Source: Chloroflexota bacterium
GTDB taxonomy: Bacteria > Chloroflexota > Anaerolineae > Aggregatilineales > J027
Assembly (NCBI GenBank): GCA_024434115.1
Contig: QMIT01000007.1
Coordinates: forward strand, 62,001 to 126,000
DNA length: 64,000 nucleotides
Direction of reading: 5' to 3'
Shown: piece after piece, positions 26,164 to 34,647 of the stretch
How positions within the stretch are numbered: the first letter of the stretch is position 1
Layout of the letters: each line of letters begins with the position of its first letter
Translations under genes and position numbers: made by a program
The notes under the pieces: model-generated
Databases searched by the model: none
The model's input: only the letters and a program-made list of their open reading frames with translations
Told to the model about the DNA's origin: nothing

Positions 26164-27495
26164 TCACTTTCGCAACAAGCGGCTGGCACGCTCTTGTAAA
26201 ATGGATACGGTGCTGGCCTTAGGCGGCTTCTTCAATAGTTCTACCCCTGCCCGACCCGCGAATTCAAATTTCCCAGCAGGGCTATTGGTCAAGAGCAGTT
26301 GAATTGACCACTCACCCGCATCGTAGTGCAGTAATCCCAAAAGAGCCGTTGTTTCGGCAAGCGCTTCGGCGGTCAATCCAGAGCGGCGTGCATCTAGGGC
26401 TAATACGAGGCCCTCCTTGAGATGCAATTGGTTGCCTTGAATGGCATAATCGGTTAGGGCTATTGGTTCGGCCAGTTGGATGGGATGGCGTTCTAGGGGA
26501 GGCATCGGCGAGACAACCAGAGATTGTCCAATACCACAGTATGCTAAGGCAATATCGAGTGGCTTAAACTTTTTGCCCGATTCAGCAGCATGGGCGTCCC
26601 ATAATAAATCGCCAGAGGGCAGCATCGGCATATCCCGCAAACTCATGGCTTTGCCCTGCAAAAGATGTTCAAGCAGCGGTTGTGCTTGGGGGAACAATAG
26701 CCAAACTTCGTTGCCCTGTATAGCGGTGGCTTTAAAAGTTGACCATGTTTGGCGCACCCATTGAGCACTATCGCCTTGTTTTAAAACCCCATAGATGACA
26801 AGGCTGGCAAAACGCGAATATTGGCGTAGCTCAACACCGAGAGGATAGAGGGTTCCACTCGCTGGGGTAGGTGTCGGAGGGTCAGCCAGACCAACCGCAT
26901 CTAACATGGCACGACTCCACAAATCCACCCAGCGCAGGAGGGGGACATCGTTGGTGGATTTGACCGGGAGGGCATTGATAAGCTCATGGAAAAAACCTGT
27001 CAACAAGGCGGCATGAGAAACGGTTGCGGGATTGGCACGCAATTGGGTCAGGGTTGAATAAAATGATGTGACGGCCTCGCGCTCAAGGCGTGCAAAACCA
27101 GCAATCGCCAACTCCATCAACCATTCACGGGTGCTGTCGAGCAGGGGGTCGGTTCGAGCGGGTGTTATTGAGAGGTTATCGGTTGGGGTGGTCACTGATC
27201 GCCCTAAAGCCGTCAGTGCGTAATGACGCAGTAGGTCATAAAGTGTTCCTTGTAATGCGCTGCGGGCCGCTGCGAGGGTGACAAAATGAGCCTCGATAAA
27301 CGTGTTTTGGGCTAATGCCTGTATGCTGGTTTGAAGGCGGGGATAGAGAGGCGTACCGTCGAATAGGGATGGCAAAGCTGCCAATATTTCATGCTGTCCG
27401 CCAACAAACCCGTGCAAAAAACAGGCATCCAAGTCGGCTAGGGTGGTTTGAATTGCTTTCACACCATCCAGTTCAATGTTCAGATTTTCCAGCAT
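26164..27495 (-). CDS. Unknown 443-aa protein of the MoxR/VWA cassette
   Basis: I do not recognise this family. The protein is soluble, predominantly alpha-helical in its N-terminal 200 residues, with a more beta-rich C-terminal part (LYPLGVELRQYSRFASLVIYG onward, given in part). No nucleotide-binding or catalytic motif is visible. It begins 9 nt after the Cys/His-rich small gene and ends 10 nt before the VWA start, so it is an obligate operon member. By position it could be a substrate adaptor or a structural partner of the AAA+/VWA pair. This is inference from context only. Confidence 0.65.
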   Translation of the reverse strand: MLENLNIELDGVKAIQTTLADLDACFLHGFVGGQHEILAALPSLFDGTPLYPRLQTSIQALAQNTFIEAHFVTLAAARSALQGTLYDLLRHYALTALGRSVTTPTDNLSITPARTDPLLDSTREWLMELAIAGFARLEREAVTSFYSTLTQLRANPATVSHAALLTGFFHELINALPVKSTNDVPLLRWVDLWSRAMLDAVGLADPPTPTPASGTLYPLGVELRQYSRFASLVIYGVLKQGDSAQWVRQTWSTFKATAIQGNEVWLLFPQAQPLLEHLLQGKAMSLRDMPMLPSGDLLWDAHAAESGKKFKPLDIALAYCGIGQSLVVSPMPPLERHPIQLAEPIALTDYAIQGNQLHLKEGLVLALDARRSGLTAEALAETTALLGLLHYDAGEWSIQLLLTNSPAGKFEFAGRAGVELLKKPPKASTVSILQERASRLLRK

Positions 27496-27504
27496 ATCGC
27501 CGCC

Positions 27505-27972
27505 CTATCCGTTGAACCACGTCATGGTGGTGAGGGGCATATCGCTGCTTGGAAGTTCTAGTAATTCAAGGTCGCCCAGAAACCGACTGAAAATTTCGCC
27601 CGCATATAGGCCTGTGTTATTTCCAGCGCCAGCCAGAATTTTGCGGATTGAATCTACTTGGGTTGTATCTATGTGTAAAAAACGACCCACCGCATCAAAG
27701 CCAAATTGGATAATGGCCTCGCTCAACAATGCCTCAAGATGGCCGCAAGGTGCGCCACGGAGACCACCACACGGACGGTTATTATTCGTGCTACAACAAT
27801 AATCGAGGCTGCCGACTTCAAAATAGGAGACATAGACACGCTCAATATCGGAACCGCTAGAGACAATCCCTTGTAAGCGGTTTTCAAAGAGTTCAAGAAA
27901 GGGGACTTTTTTTACATCACGTTTTTCAGTGGAGGTGTACACCCGCATGTCTAACAGTGAGGATTGGGGCAT
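27505..27972 (-). CDS. Small Cys/His protein with a SWIM-like zinc motif, first gene of the cassette
   Basis: A 155-aa protein that starts the five-gene minus-strand operon. GAGGAC lies about 8 nt before its ATG. The centre contains YCCSTNNNRPCGG followed by APCGHLEALLSEAI. The C-x-H ending and the following helix resemble the SWIM zinc finger (CxC...CxH), though the first pair is CC rather than CxC. Comparable MoxR/VWA clusters carry a large SWIM protein (YehQ type), and here the motif sits in a far smaller protein. It could bind zinc and nucleic acid or protein. No other domain is visible. Confidence 0.6.
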   Translation of the reverse strand: MPQSSLLDMRVYTSTEKRDVKKVPFLELFENRLQGIVSSGSDIERVYVSYFEVGSLDYCCSTNNNRPCGGLRGAPCGHLEALLSEAIIQFGFDAVGRFLHIDTTQVDSIRKILAGAGNNTGLYAGEIFSRFLGDLELLELPSSDMPLTTMTWFNG

Positions 27973-28124
27973 CTCGTTTTGTCCTCAGAATAGATAGAGC
28001 AAGGGTAATAAAACACTACGTTGAATTTGTTTATTGGAACTGATGTTCTCATTAAATCAGAAATTGGTATTGGGGTCAAGTCACCTCCGCCCTCAGATTA
28101 GCCTCAAAAATTTCTTGACTGTCA

Positions 28125-28907
28125 TTATTTTATGACAGGATTCACAAGTGCTGCTTCACATAGCTTAAACGCCGATTGCAAGGAGTCAAGTGCATTGTGT
28201 TTAGGAAAGAATTCGTGCCCGATATACCCCGTGTGGCCTGTTTCAGCAATGGCGCGGAACACTGCTGGATAATAAATTTCCTGCTCATCATCCAAATCAT
28301 GGCGACCCGGGTTACCCGCCGTGTGATAATGGCCGAAATAGGCATGATGCTCTCGAATAGTACGGATAAGGTCGCCTTCCATGATTTGCATATGGAAGAT
28401 GTCGTACAACAATCGAACATGCGGTGAATTGACCATCTGGCAGACTTTTATGCCCCATGCGGAGTTGTCCGCTTGATAATCGCGCCCCGGCACCTTGCTG
28501 TTGAGTAACTCCATCACCAGCGTAATATCCGTATTTTCGAAATGCGGGGCAAGGCGGCTCAGATTTTGGGCGGCGATTTCCGCAGCCGCCGCTTGGTCAA
28601 TGCCATAACGATTGCCGCTAAAACACAATATATACGGGATGCCCCATTCTATAGCTTTTTCTAACGCCACCAAAATGCTTTTCTCAATAGATGGAAAATG
28701 ACCGGGATGATTGATGCCTTCGGGAGCAAGGGGGTGGCCGTTGGTTGATACAATTCGCAGACCATGGTCACGGATCATCGGCCAATATTGGGAGTCCACC
28801 AGTTCTATTCCCGCAAACCCAATCTCCGCTGCCCCTTTAATTAACGTCTCAGGGTCAATGCCTGTCCGTGCAAATCCGTCCCATGAAAAAGATTGTTGAA
28901 TCGTCAT
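28125..28907 (-). CDS. Hydroxypyruvate isomerase-like TIM-barrel sugar isomerase/epimerase
   Basis: A 260-aa protein of the xylose isomerase-like TIM-barrel superfamily. Metal and substrate residues fall in typical blocks: GFAGIELVD, LVMELLNSK (Glu ligand), VRLLYDIFHMQIMEGD (Asp and His), FGHYHTAGNPGRHDLD (His) and GYIGHEFFPK (Glu). The pattern is closest to hydroxypyruvate isomerase (Hyi) and related epimerases, which interconvert hydroxypyruvate and tartronate semialdehyde or epimerise keto sugars. It lies 7 nt after the 2-hydroxyacid dehydrogenase gene, which suggests a joint pathway for a C3 or sugar-acid intermediate. The exact substrate is open. Confidence 0.82.
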   Translation of the reverse strand: MTIQQSFSWDGFARTGIDPETLIKGAAEIGFAGIELVDSQYWPMIRDHGLRIVSTNGHPLAPEGINHPGHFPSIEKSILVALEKAIEWGIPYILCFSGNRYGIDQAAAAEIAAQNLSRLAPHFENTDITLVMELLNSKVPGRDYQADNSAWGIKVCQMVNSPHVRLLYDIFHMQIMEGDLIRTIREHHAYFGHYHTAGNPGRHDLDDEQEIYYPAVFRAIAETGHTGYIGHEFFPKHNALDSLQSAFKLCEAALVNPVIK

Positions 28908-28914
28908 GGGCTAC

Positions 28915-29949
28915 CTACTTTCGCTGTTTTATTGTATTGGTGGCATAGCGATAAATGAGTTCGGGTTGGGCATTTTGCATCCGTTGGGGAGGTAGGCCCT
29001 GCAAGATGGCTTCGAGGTCATCTACCACCATTTGTCCAATTTCATGACAGCCTTCAATCGTTGGGCCAGCTTTGTGGGGTGATAGAATCGCCGACTCAGC
29101 GCTTCGCAAGGGGTGATTCGCCTCTAGTGGCTCAGTCGGGAACACGTCAATCGCCGCTTTAAAACGCCCTTCGATCACCATCTCTGTCAAAGCGTCAAAA
29201 TCCACCACATGCGCCCGACTCACTAATATCAACACTGCGCCCGGCTGGATCAGGGCTAGTTTCTCCCGCGAGAGCAAAGCCCGGTTTTCATGACTGGGCG
29301 CCGCAAGGACAAAAATTACTTTGGAGGTGGTCAATAATTCATCGAATTCAACAGGTGTCACCCCTCGGTTGCGTAAATAACCCGACCCTAGCCATGGGTC
29401 ATAGACACTGATATTTACCCCGAATGGCATTAGCAGCGGGTGCAGAGCTTGGGCGATACTGCCATAGCCAATAAAACCGACTGGTTTACCATAGAGCATA
29501 AAGGCTTCCGTATTGCCTGCGTGCAACCAGCGTTCATTGCCCCGGCGCATTTCCCGGTCGCCCACCACAATATCGCGCCCCACCGCAAGCGCCATCGCCA
29601 GTGCCATTTCTGCAACGGAACGGGCAAAAGCCGGAGCTGCCGACAATACACGAATACCCCGCCCAAAACACTCCTCATAATCAATTTGGCGGGGAAACCC
29701 TCCTGAAACCGTCAGAACTGCCCGCAGCCTTTCGGCTTTTTTTAGCGCTTCCGGGCCATAGCGCCAATCAGCACAGACCACAGCTTCGGCTTGGGGGATT
29801 GCAGCCGTAAATTCGTCTAACGGCATAGGGGCATCTTTAGCCCATAACACGGTAGCCAGTTGATGTAATCGAGTTAAATCCGTATCCTCAAAAATTTCGT
29901 GCATGGTGCGAAAGTGGGGGTCAATAATTACCACAGGTTTTGTAGCCAT
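28915..29949 (-). CDS. D-2-hydroxyacid dehydrogenase (phosphoglycerate dehydrogenase-like)
   Basis: A 344-aa NAD-dependent oxidoreductase from the ATG at 29949. The cofactor-binding motif VGFIGYGSIAQAL lies near residue 155, followed by the catalytic-domain blocks LILVSRAHVVDFDAL (Arg), AAIDVFPTEPL (Glu) and AILSPHKAG (His). These are the Arg-Glu-His residues of the D-2-hydroxyacid dehydrogenase family. It probably reduces hydroxypyruvate, glyoxylate or a sugar-derived oxoacid. Together with the isomerase gene behind it, it forms a two-gene operon that diverges from a LacI regulator and shares its operator region. Alternative starts at 29958 and 29979 have no clear ribosome site. Confidence 0.85.
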   Translation of the reverse strand: MATKPVVIIDPHFRTMHEIFEDTDLTRLHQLATVLWAKDAPMPLDEFTAAIPQAEAVVCADWRYGPEALKKAERLRAVLTVSGGFPRQIDYEECFGRGIRVLSAAPAFARSVAEMALAMALAVGRDIVVGDREMRRGNERWLHAGNTEAFMLYGKPVGFIGYGSIAQALHPLLMPFGVNISVYDPWLGSGYLRNRGVTPVEFDELLTTSKVIFVLAAPSHENRALLSREKLALIQPGAVLILVSRAHVVDFDALTEMVIEGRFKAAIDVFPTEPLEANHPLRSAESAILSPHKAGPTIEGCHEIGQMVVDDLEAILQGLPPQRMQNAQPELIYRYATNTIKQRK

Positions 29950-29972
29950 TTTTATCATCCCGAATAATTTTC

Positions 29973-30026
29973 TTGACATCCGAAACGTTTCGGGTTAGAT
30001 TTTACACAAAATCCGAAACGTTTTCA
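29973..30026 (+). promoter_or_regulatory. LacI-type operator pair overlapping the lacI promoter
   Basis: TTGACA (29973-29978) and TAGATT (29996-30001) are 17 nt apart and point at the LacI gene. The spacer contains a perfect 14-bp palindrome, CCGAAACGTTTCGG (29980-29993), with the central CG typical of LacI-family operators. A second, imperfect copy, CCGAAACGTTTTCA, lies at 30013-30026. Binding would repress the regulator itself and probably the divergent dehydrogenase/isomerase operon. Confidence 0.8.
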
Positions 30027-30048
30027 CTTATTATTTTAAAGAATTGTT

Positions 30049-31077
30049 ATGGGCGCTACGCTAAAAGATATTGCCGAGAAATCGGGATATTCAGTCACAA
30101 CGGTATCAAGAGCCTTAAGTGGTTACGATGATGTCAATGAACAAACGCGCCAGCACATTATCCATGTAGCGAATTTACTTGGCTACGAACCGAACCTCCC
30201 CGCCCGACACCTACGCGGACTCAGCACCCAGACTATCGGAATGGTCATCCCGGCCAACGATCAAACATTTTCGGCCCATGATTTTTTTAGTCAATTGCTC
30301 ACCGGCGTTGGGGATGCCGCATCCCGTGAACGTTATGACCTGCTCATCAGCACTCAAGTCTCCGGCGAGGAAGAAATGACGGCCTATCGCCGGATGGTGC
30401 GTGGCAATCGGGTAGACGGAATGGTTTTAGCACGTACCCGTCAGCATGACCCACGCATCGCTTATTTACAGGAACAGGGTCATCCCTTTGTCGTGTCAGG
30501 CCGCAGCGCACCGGGCGAACCAAACGACTACCCCTTTATTGACGTGGACAGCCAAGCGGGATTGCGAATGTTGACGGAGTTCTTGATTGGATTAGGACAT
30601 CGGCATATTGGATTGATTTTGCCACCGGAGGATATTGCCTATACCGACTATCGGCACAACGGCTATCGAGAAGGATTGGCGCAGGGTGGGCTTGAATATC
30701 GGGCTGATTACGTCGTGTATGGGGATCTGTTGCGTTCCGGCGGGTACATTGGGGCACAACGCTTATTGGACACCTATCCACTTTTGACTGCCATTATCGC
30801 GTGCAATGATCTTATGGCTCTGGGCACGATGAGCGCAATCCAAGGGCGTGGTTTGCAGGTGGGGCGCGACGTTGCGGTGGCAGGATTTGATGACATCCCG
30901 GCGGCGGAATATGCTCACCCGGCCCTGACGACGATCCAACAACCGATTTATGAAATCGGGCAGCGGCTGGTACGCATGTTATTGGCGATTATTCGCGGGG
31001 AAGACCTCCCCGAATCTCAGATTTTGTTGCAACCCAAATTGGTTGTACGGGCATCAAGTGGCCCTAAGATTACCTAA
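30049..31077 (+). CDS. LacI family transcriptional regulator (first)
   Basis: A 342-aa repressor. The N-terminal DNA-binding part has AEKSGYSVTTVSRAL, followed by a hinge helix (PARHLRG). The rest is a periplasmic-binding-protein-like effector domain with VDGMVLARTR, GHRHIGLILP, TAIIACNDLMALGTM and VAVAGFDDIP. The gene diverges from the 2-hydroxyacid dehydrogenase operon and is followed by a sugar ABC importer, so the likely inducer is a sugar or sugar derivative. Operators in its own promoter suggest autoregulation. No strong ribosome site precedes the ATG. Confidence 0.92.
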   Translation: MGATLKDIAEKSGYSVTTVSRALSGYDDVNEQTRQHIIHVANLLGYEPNLPARHLRGLSTQTIGMVIPANDQTFSAHDFFSQLLTGVGDAASRERYDLLISTQVSGEEEMTAYRRMVRGNRVDGMVLARTRQHDPRIAYLQEQGHPFVVSGRSAPGEPNDYPFIDVDSQAGLRMLTEFLIGLGHRHIGLILPPEDIAYTDYRHNGYREGLAQGGLEYRADYVVYGDLLRSGGYIGAQRLLDTYPLLTAIIACNDLMALGTMSAIQGRGLQVGRDVAVAGFDDIPAAEYAHPALTTIQQPIYEIGQRLVRMLLAIIRGEDLPESQILLQPKLVVRASSGPKIT

Positions 31078-31206
31078 ACAAGAAGGAGGTGCATCATCAG
31101 CCCCCACGCCTTTTACCAGTTTCGAGGCAGGCCAAAAGGGATGAGGGCCAACAGCAAAAAAACAGACTCGTAATCTTAGCAAGAGTTAGAGGAGATAAAT
31201 AGGATC

Positions 31207-32505
31207 ATGTTTAAGACAACCCGTCATCTGATTATTTTGCTCGTGGTGGTGTCGTTTGTTGGTGGGGCAATCGCCACCGCGCAGGACGACAACAAAGTGA
31301 CCTTTATTTCAACTCAATTTAACGTGGTCGAAGAAAGCGACAAAGCCCGAGCCATTTTCGAAGGGTTTGAGGATGGCACAGTTGAGTTTGTCCCCTCCGA
31401 AGAAGGCCCAGCCCTCGATTTATTGAAGGCTGAAGGCGAAGCGGGGGAAGGTGTTAATGATGTGGTGGGAGCACTGCATGGCACGTTCCCAACCCTTGTC
31501 ACCAACGACCTGATGTTTGATCTAACCGATCTATTGGCTGAAATTGAAGCCGAATATGATGTCAATGACGATTTTGTAGCCCTCGGTAAGATGGGCACCG
31601 AGGATTATCAATACTACATTCCTTGGATGCAGGCTACCTATACGATGGCGGCCCACCAAGACGCACTGCAATATCTGCCAGAGGGTGCCGACATCAACGC
31701 CCTGACGTGGGAACAATTGGCGGCTTGGGCCAAAAATATGTACGATGCGACGGGTGAAGCCAAGCTCGGCTTCCCGGTGGCTGGTCTGTTCCACCGCTTC
31801 CTTGAGGGCTATGCGTGGCCTTCGTTTACAGGGGGCATGGTTACACAGTTCAAGAGCCAAGCAGCGATAGATATGTTGGTATTCTTCCGTGACCAGTTGT
31901 GGCCCTATGTAAACCCCGAAAGCATCAACTATGACTTCATGAATGAACCTCTGCTATCGGGTGAAGTGCTGGTCGCGTTCGATCATGTGGCGCGTCTAAA
32001 ACCTGCCTTTGATGCCGAACCCGAGAACTTCGTCGCCTTCCCTGCTCCGGCTGGCCCAGCGGGACGTGGCTACATGCCTGTGGTGGTAGGCTTGGGAATT
32101 CCATTCACCAGCCCCAACCCCGACAGCGCTGAAGAATTCATCCGCTTCTTGCTGTCACCCGAAACCCAAAGTCAGATTTTGGCCGAACTGGGTTTCTACC
32201 CGGTGATTTCCGAAGTGGATATGACCAATCTGCCAGAAGGCGTGGCGATTCAGGCCGCCGCAGTGTTGGCCCAACAGAATTCTGAGGACGCCATTCCTTC
32301 ATTGCTGCCCGTTGGTCTGGGTGATCGCGGGGGTGAGATCAATCAAATCTTCCGGGATGCCTTTACCCGTGTGGTCGTGGATGGCGAAGACGCGGCAACC
32401 GTATTGGACGAGCAAGGTGGCGTATTGCAAACACTGATGACCGAAACAGGTGCAGCGTGCTGGGCACCCGATCCTGTTAGCGAAGGCCCATGCCAAGTCG
32501 AGTAG
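31207..32505 (+). CDS. Sugar ABC transporter substrate-binding protein (first system)
   Basis: A 432-aa exported protein with a signal peptide (HLIILLVVVSFVGGAIATAQ) and no lipobox. The body is a cluster-B type sugar-binding protein (MalE/UgpB-like): DLLKAEGEAGEGVNDVV, LTWEQLAAWAKNMYDATGEAKLGFPV (in parts), SGEVLVAFDHVARLK and SAEEFIRFLLSPETQSQILAELGFYPV (in parts). It captures a carbohydrate outside the cell for the two permeases that follow. TTAGAGGAGATAAATAGGATC precedes the ATG (GAGGAG about 12 nt upstream, with AGGA closer). It lies 130 nt behind the LacI gene. Confidence 0.9.
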   Translation: MFKTTRHLIILLVVVSFVGGAIATAQDDNKVTFISTQFNVVEESDKARAIFEGFEDGTVEFVPSEEGPALDLLKAEGEAGEGVNDVVGALHGTFPTLVTNDLMFDLTDLLAEIEAEYDVNDDFVALGKMGTEDYQYYIPWMQATYTMAAHQDALQYLPEGADINALTWEQLAAWAKNMYDATGEAKLGFPVAGLFHRFLEGYAWPSFTGGMVTQFKSQAAIDMLVFFRDQLWPYVNPESINYDFMNEPLLSGEVLVAFDHVARLKPAFDAEPENFVAFPAPAGPAGRGYMPVVVGLGIPFTSPNPDSAEEFIRFLLSPETQSQILAELGFYPVISEVDMTNLPEGVAIQAAAVLAQQNSEDAIPSLLPVGLGDRGGEINQIFRDAFTRVVVDGEDAATVLDEQGGVLQTLMTETGAACWAPDPVSEGPCQVE

Positions 32506-32523
32506 TTTGAATTACATATCTTT

Positions 32524-32559
32524 ACCCGCCCTTTTGGTCACCAGATCAAAAGGGTGGGT
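32524..32559 (+). terminator. Strong hairpin between binding-protein and permease genes
   Basis: ACCCGCCCTTTTG (32524-32536) pairs with CAAAAGGGTGGGT (32547-32559) through 13 pairs, including one G-T. There is no T run after it, so it is more likely a 3' mRNA-stabilising hairpin than a full terminator. Confidence 0.6.
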
Positions 32560-32603
32560 ATCCCCCATATTTCCTTGTATATACGTTTAGGGGGTTGGAA
32601 TAG

Positions 32604-33734
32604 ATGAAAAAATTTAGATGGACACCTTACTTACTCTTATTGCCCTCGCTGTTGTATCTTGTCATATTTTTTGCCTATCCCATGTATGAGTCGTTTCGTT
32701 TGGCTTTCCAAAAAGACAGCGCAATTTTGAGCCTACGCGATGAGCCGGACGAGAACGCGGAACTTGGCGGACAGATCAAATTGCAGACCATCGTAACAGT
32801 CTTGGATCGGCTGCAGCTCGAAGAAACCCTACCGAATGGTCGCACCCGCCCGATTTTCTGGTTTCAAGTCGAGGGGGAAGACATTGATGGCAATACGGTA
32901 ACGGGGTGGGTCAATCAAAAGAGTGTGTTTATCGAAAACCGCCGCACCTCCGAAACAGCGCGGGTGGTGGCGGGTGAACCCACCAAAGAATGGACAACCG
33001 ACTTTGCCGAGCGTATGTTTAATGATTATCGTTTCAAGCGGGCGCTGATTACCACCCTGATTTTGATTGTGTTGATTCTGCCACTGCAATTTACCCTCGC
33101 CATTATCATGGGACTCATTATTCAAAGTCGAATTCGGGGCAGCAATATTTTTCTCTATATCTATGCCATTCCCCTCGGTATTTCTGACCTCGCATCAGGC
33201 ATTTTATGGTATTCGATTTTTACCCAACGCGGCTTCTTGAATTCGTTTCTGGATACAGTGGGGTTAATTGATAAGCCGTATATCTTTATTCAGGCCAGCA
33301 ACCGTGAATGGATGATTGCAGCAATCGTCTTGGCGGAGGTGTGGCGGGCAACCTCAATTGTGATGGTGATTGTGGTATCAGGTTTACAGGCTATTTCACG
33401 TGATTACATGGAGGCGGGGGAAGTCTTCGGGGCGACGCTGTGGCAGCGCATCCGCTACATTATCTTGCCGCTGTTGAAGCCGAGTTTACAGGTAGCCCTT
33501 ATCCTCCGCACAATTTTGGCGTTTCAGGTTTTCGCGGTGGTCGTGGCGATCACAGGCGGCGATGTGCTGACGGTGCTGGCAAACGAAACCTATCGCTGGT
33601 ATGACCCGGCCCGTTATAACAATGCCAATGTCGCGGCGGTCTATGCCCTGTTTATTATGATACTGTCGTTGGGCATTTCGCTGTTCTATTTGCGGGCTGT
33701 ACGTAGTCAAGAAGAGGCCTCGAAAAGCTTATGA
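32604..33734 (+). CDS. Sugar ABC permease, MalF/UgpA type, with an SH3b domain inserted in its first loop
   Basis: A 376-aa membrane protein, about 80 residues longer than the usual UgpA-type permease. Helix 1 (LLLLPSLLYLVIFFAYPMY) is followed at residues about 38-112 by ILSLRDEPDENAELGG, a variable stretch, FWFQVEGEDIDGN and GWVNQKSVFI. This is the pattern of a bacterial SH3 domain, placed in an external loop. The core then continues with five helices and the EAA loop (MEAGEVFGATLWQRIRYIILP, in parts), which contacts the ATPase. The stop overlaps the next permease gene by 4 nt. Confidence 0.88.
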   Translation: MKKFRWTPYLLLLPSLLYLVIFFAYPMYESFRLAFQKDSAILSLRDEPDENAELGGQIKLQTIVTVLDRLQLEETLPNGRTRPIFWFQVEGEDIDGNTVTGWVNQKSVFIENRRTSETARVVAGEPTKEWTTDFAERMFNDYRFKRALITTLILIVLILPLQFTLAIIMGLIIQSRIRGSNIFLYIYAIPLGISDLASGILWYSIFTQRGFLNSFLDTVGLIDKPYIFIQASNREWMIAAIVLAEVWRATSIVMVIVVSGLQAISRDYMEAGEVFGATLWQRIRYIILPLLKPSLQVALILRTILAFQVFAVVVAITGGDVLTVLANETYRWYDPARYNNANVAAVYALFIMILSLGISLFYLRAVRSQEEASKSL

Positions 33735-34624
33735 CGACCTTAGAAACATCCATGAACACGACTACTTCACGGCCAAGCATGGAAACAACAGCGAAGGATC
33801 GTAGACGGGCCAAACGGCGACATTCGATTCGGCGGGGCAGTATTTATATCCTAGCCTGTATCATCGCGCTATGGATTTTGCTGCCGATCTGGTTGATTGG
33901 CACGATGGCCTTTAGCACCCCCGAAGATGTGCGCAATTACCCTAAGCATTTTGCGCCCGTCCCCGCTTCAACTGAGACAATGGATTTCTTCCTCAATACG
34001 GATGGAATTCAGCGGGCCGCGCGTAATAGCATCGTGGTCGCCATCATCACGCTGATTTTATCAACCCTATTGGCTATTCCAGCGGGTTATGCCATCGCGC
34101 GGTATCTGTTTCCGGGGCGTGATGCCATTCGCTTGGGGATTTTGTCGGTACGTGCTTTCCCGATTGTTGTCCTTGCCGTGCCGTTGGCAATCACCTTTAT
34201 TAAATGGGATATGTACGACAAGGTGTACAGCCTTGCTTTGATGCACACCGCCCTCACCCTGCCCACGACAATTTTGGTGGTGGCGAGTGTCTTTGCTGGT
34301 GTGCCGTATGAATTGGAGGAGGCAGCGCGAATTTTTGGCTGTACCCCTGCCAAAGCATTTTGGAAGGTAGTTTTGCCGCTTGCCATGCCGGGGATTGCGG
34401 CCTCCGCGATATTGACCTTTGTGCTGTCATGGAATGAGGTTTTTGCGGCAATATTGCTGACCTTGACCAATCGTACCCTGCCCGCCCAAATTTTGTATAC
34501 GTTGGATAAATCAGGCGACCCCTTCAAATTCGCGGGTGGGTTTTTTATGCTCATCCCGTCGCTGATCTTCATTTTTTTCATCCGGCGCTATCTGTTTAAT
34601 ATGTATGGGCAGTTGAATAAATAA
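33731..34624 (+). CDS. Sugar ABC permease, MalG/UgpE type (first system)
   Basis: A 297-aa integral membrane protein with six predicted helices. The EAA motif EEAARIFGCTPAKAFWKV followed by LPLAMPGIAA is near residue 195, and FVLSWNEVFAAILL is the typical MalG block. The N-terminal 40 residues are polar and basic (KDRRRAKRRHSIRRG). The ATG overlaps the stop of the MalF-type gene by 4 nt, which suggests coupled translation. It completes the membrane part of the first importer, with the ATPase encoded 23 nt downstream. Confidence 0.9.
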   Translation: MTTLETSMNTTTSRPSMETTAKDRRRAKRRHSIRRGSIYILACIIALWILLPIWLIGTMAFSTPEDVRNYPKHFAPVPASTETMDFFLNTDGIQRAARNSIVVAIITLILSTLLAIPAGYAIARYLFPGRDAIRLGILSVRAFPIVVLAVPLAITFIKWDMYDKVYSLALMHTALTLPTTILVVASVFAGVPYELEEAARIFGCTPAKAFWKVVLPLAMPGIAASAILTFVLSWNEVFAAILLTLTNRTLPAQILYTLDKSGDPFKFAGGFFMLIPSLIFIFFIRRYLFNMYGQLNK

Positions 34625-34647
34625 TCACCGCTTTTAGGAGAACAATT

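Noticed and set aside
31083-31173. Strong Shine-Dalgarno sequence AAGGAGGTG after the LacI gene
   Set aside because: No ATG, GTG or TTG follows at a suitable distance; the next ATG opens only a short frame without protein-like features.
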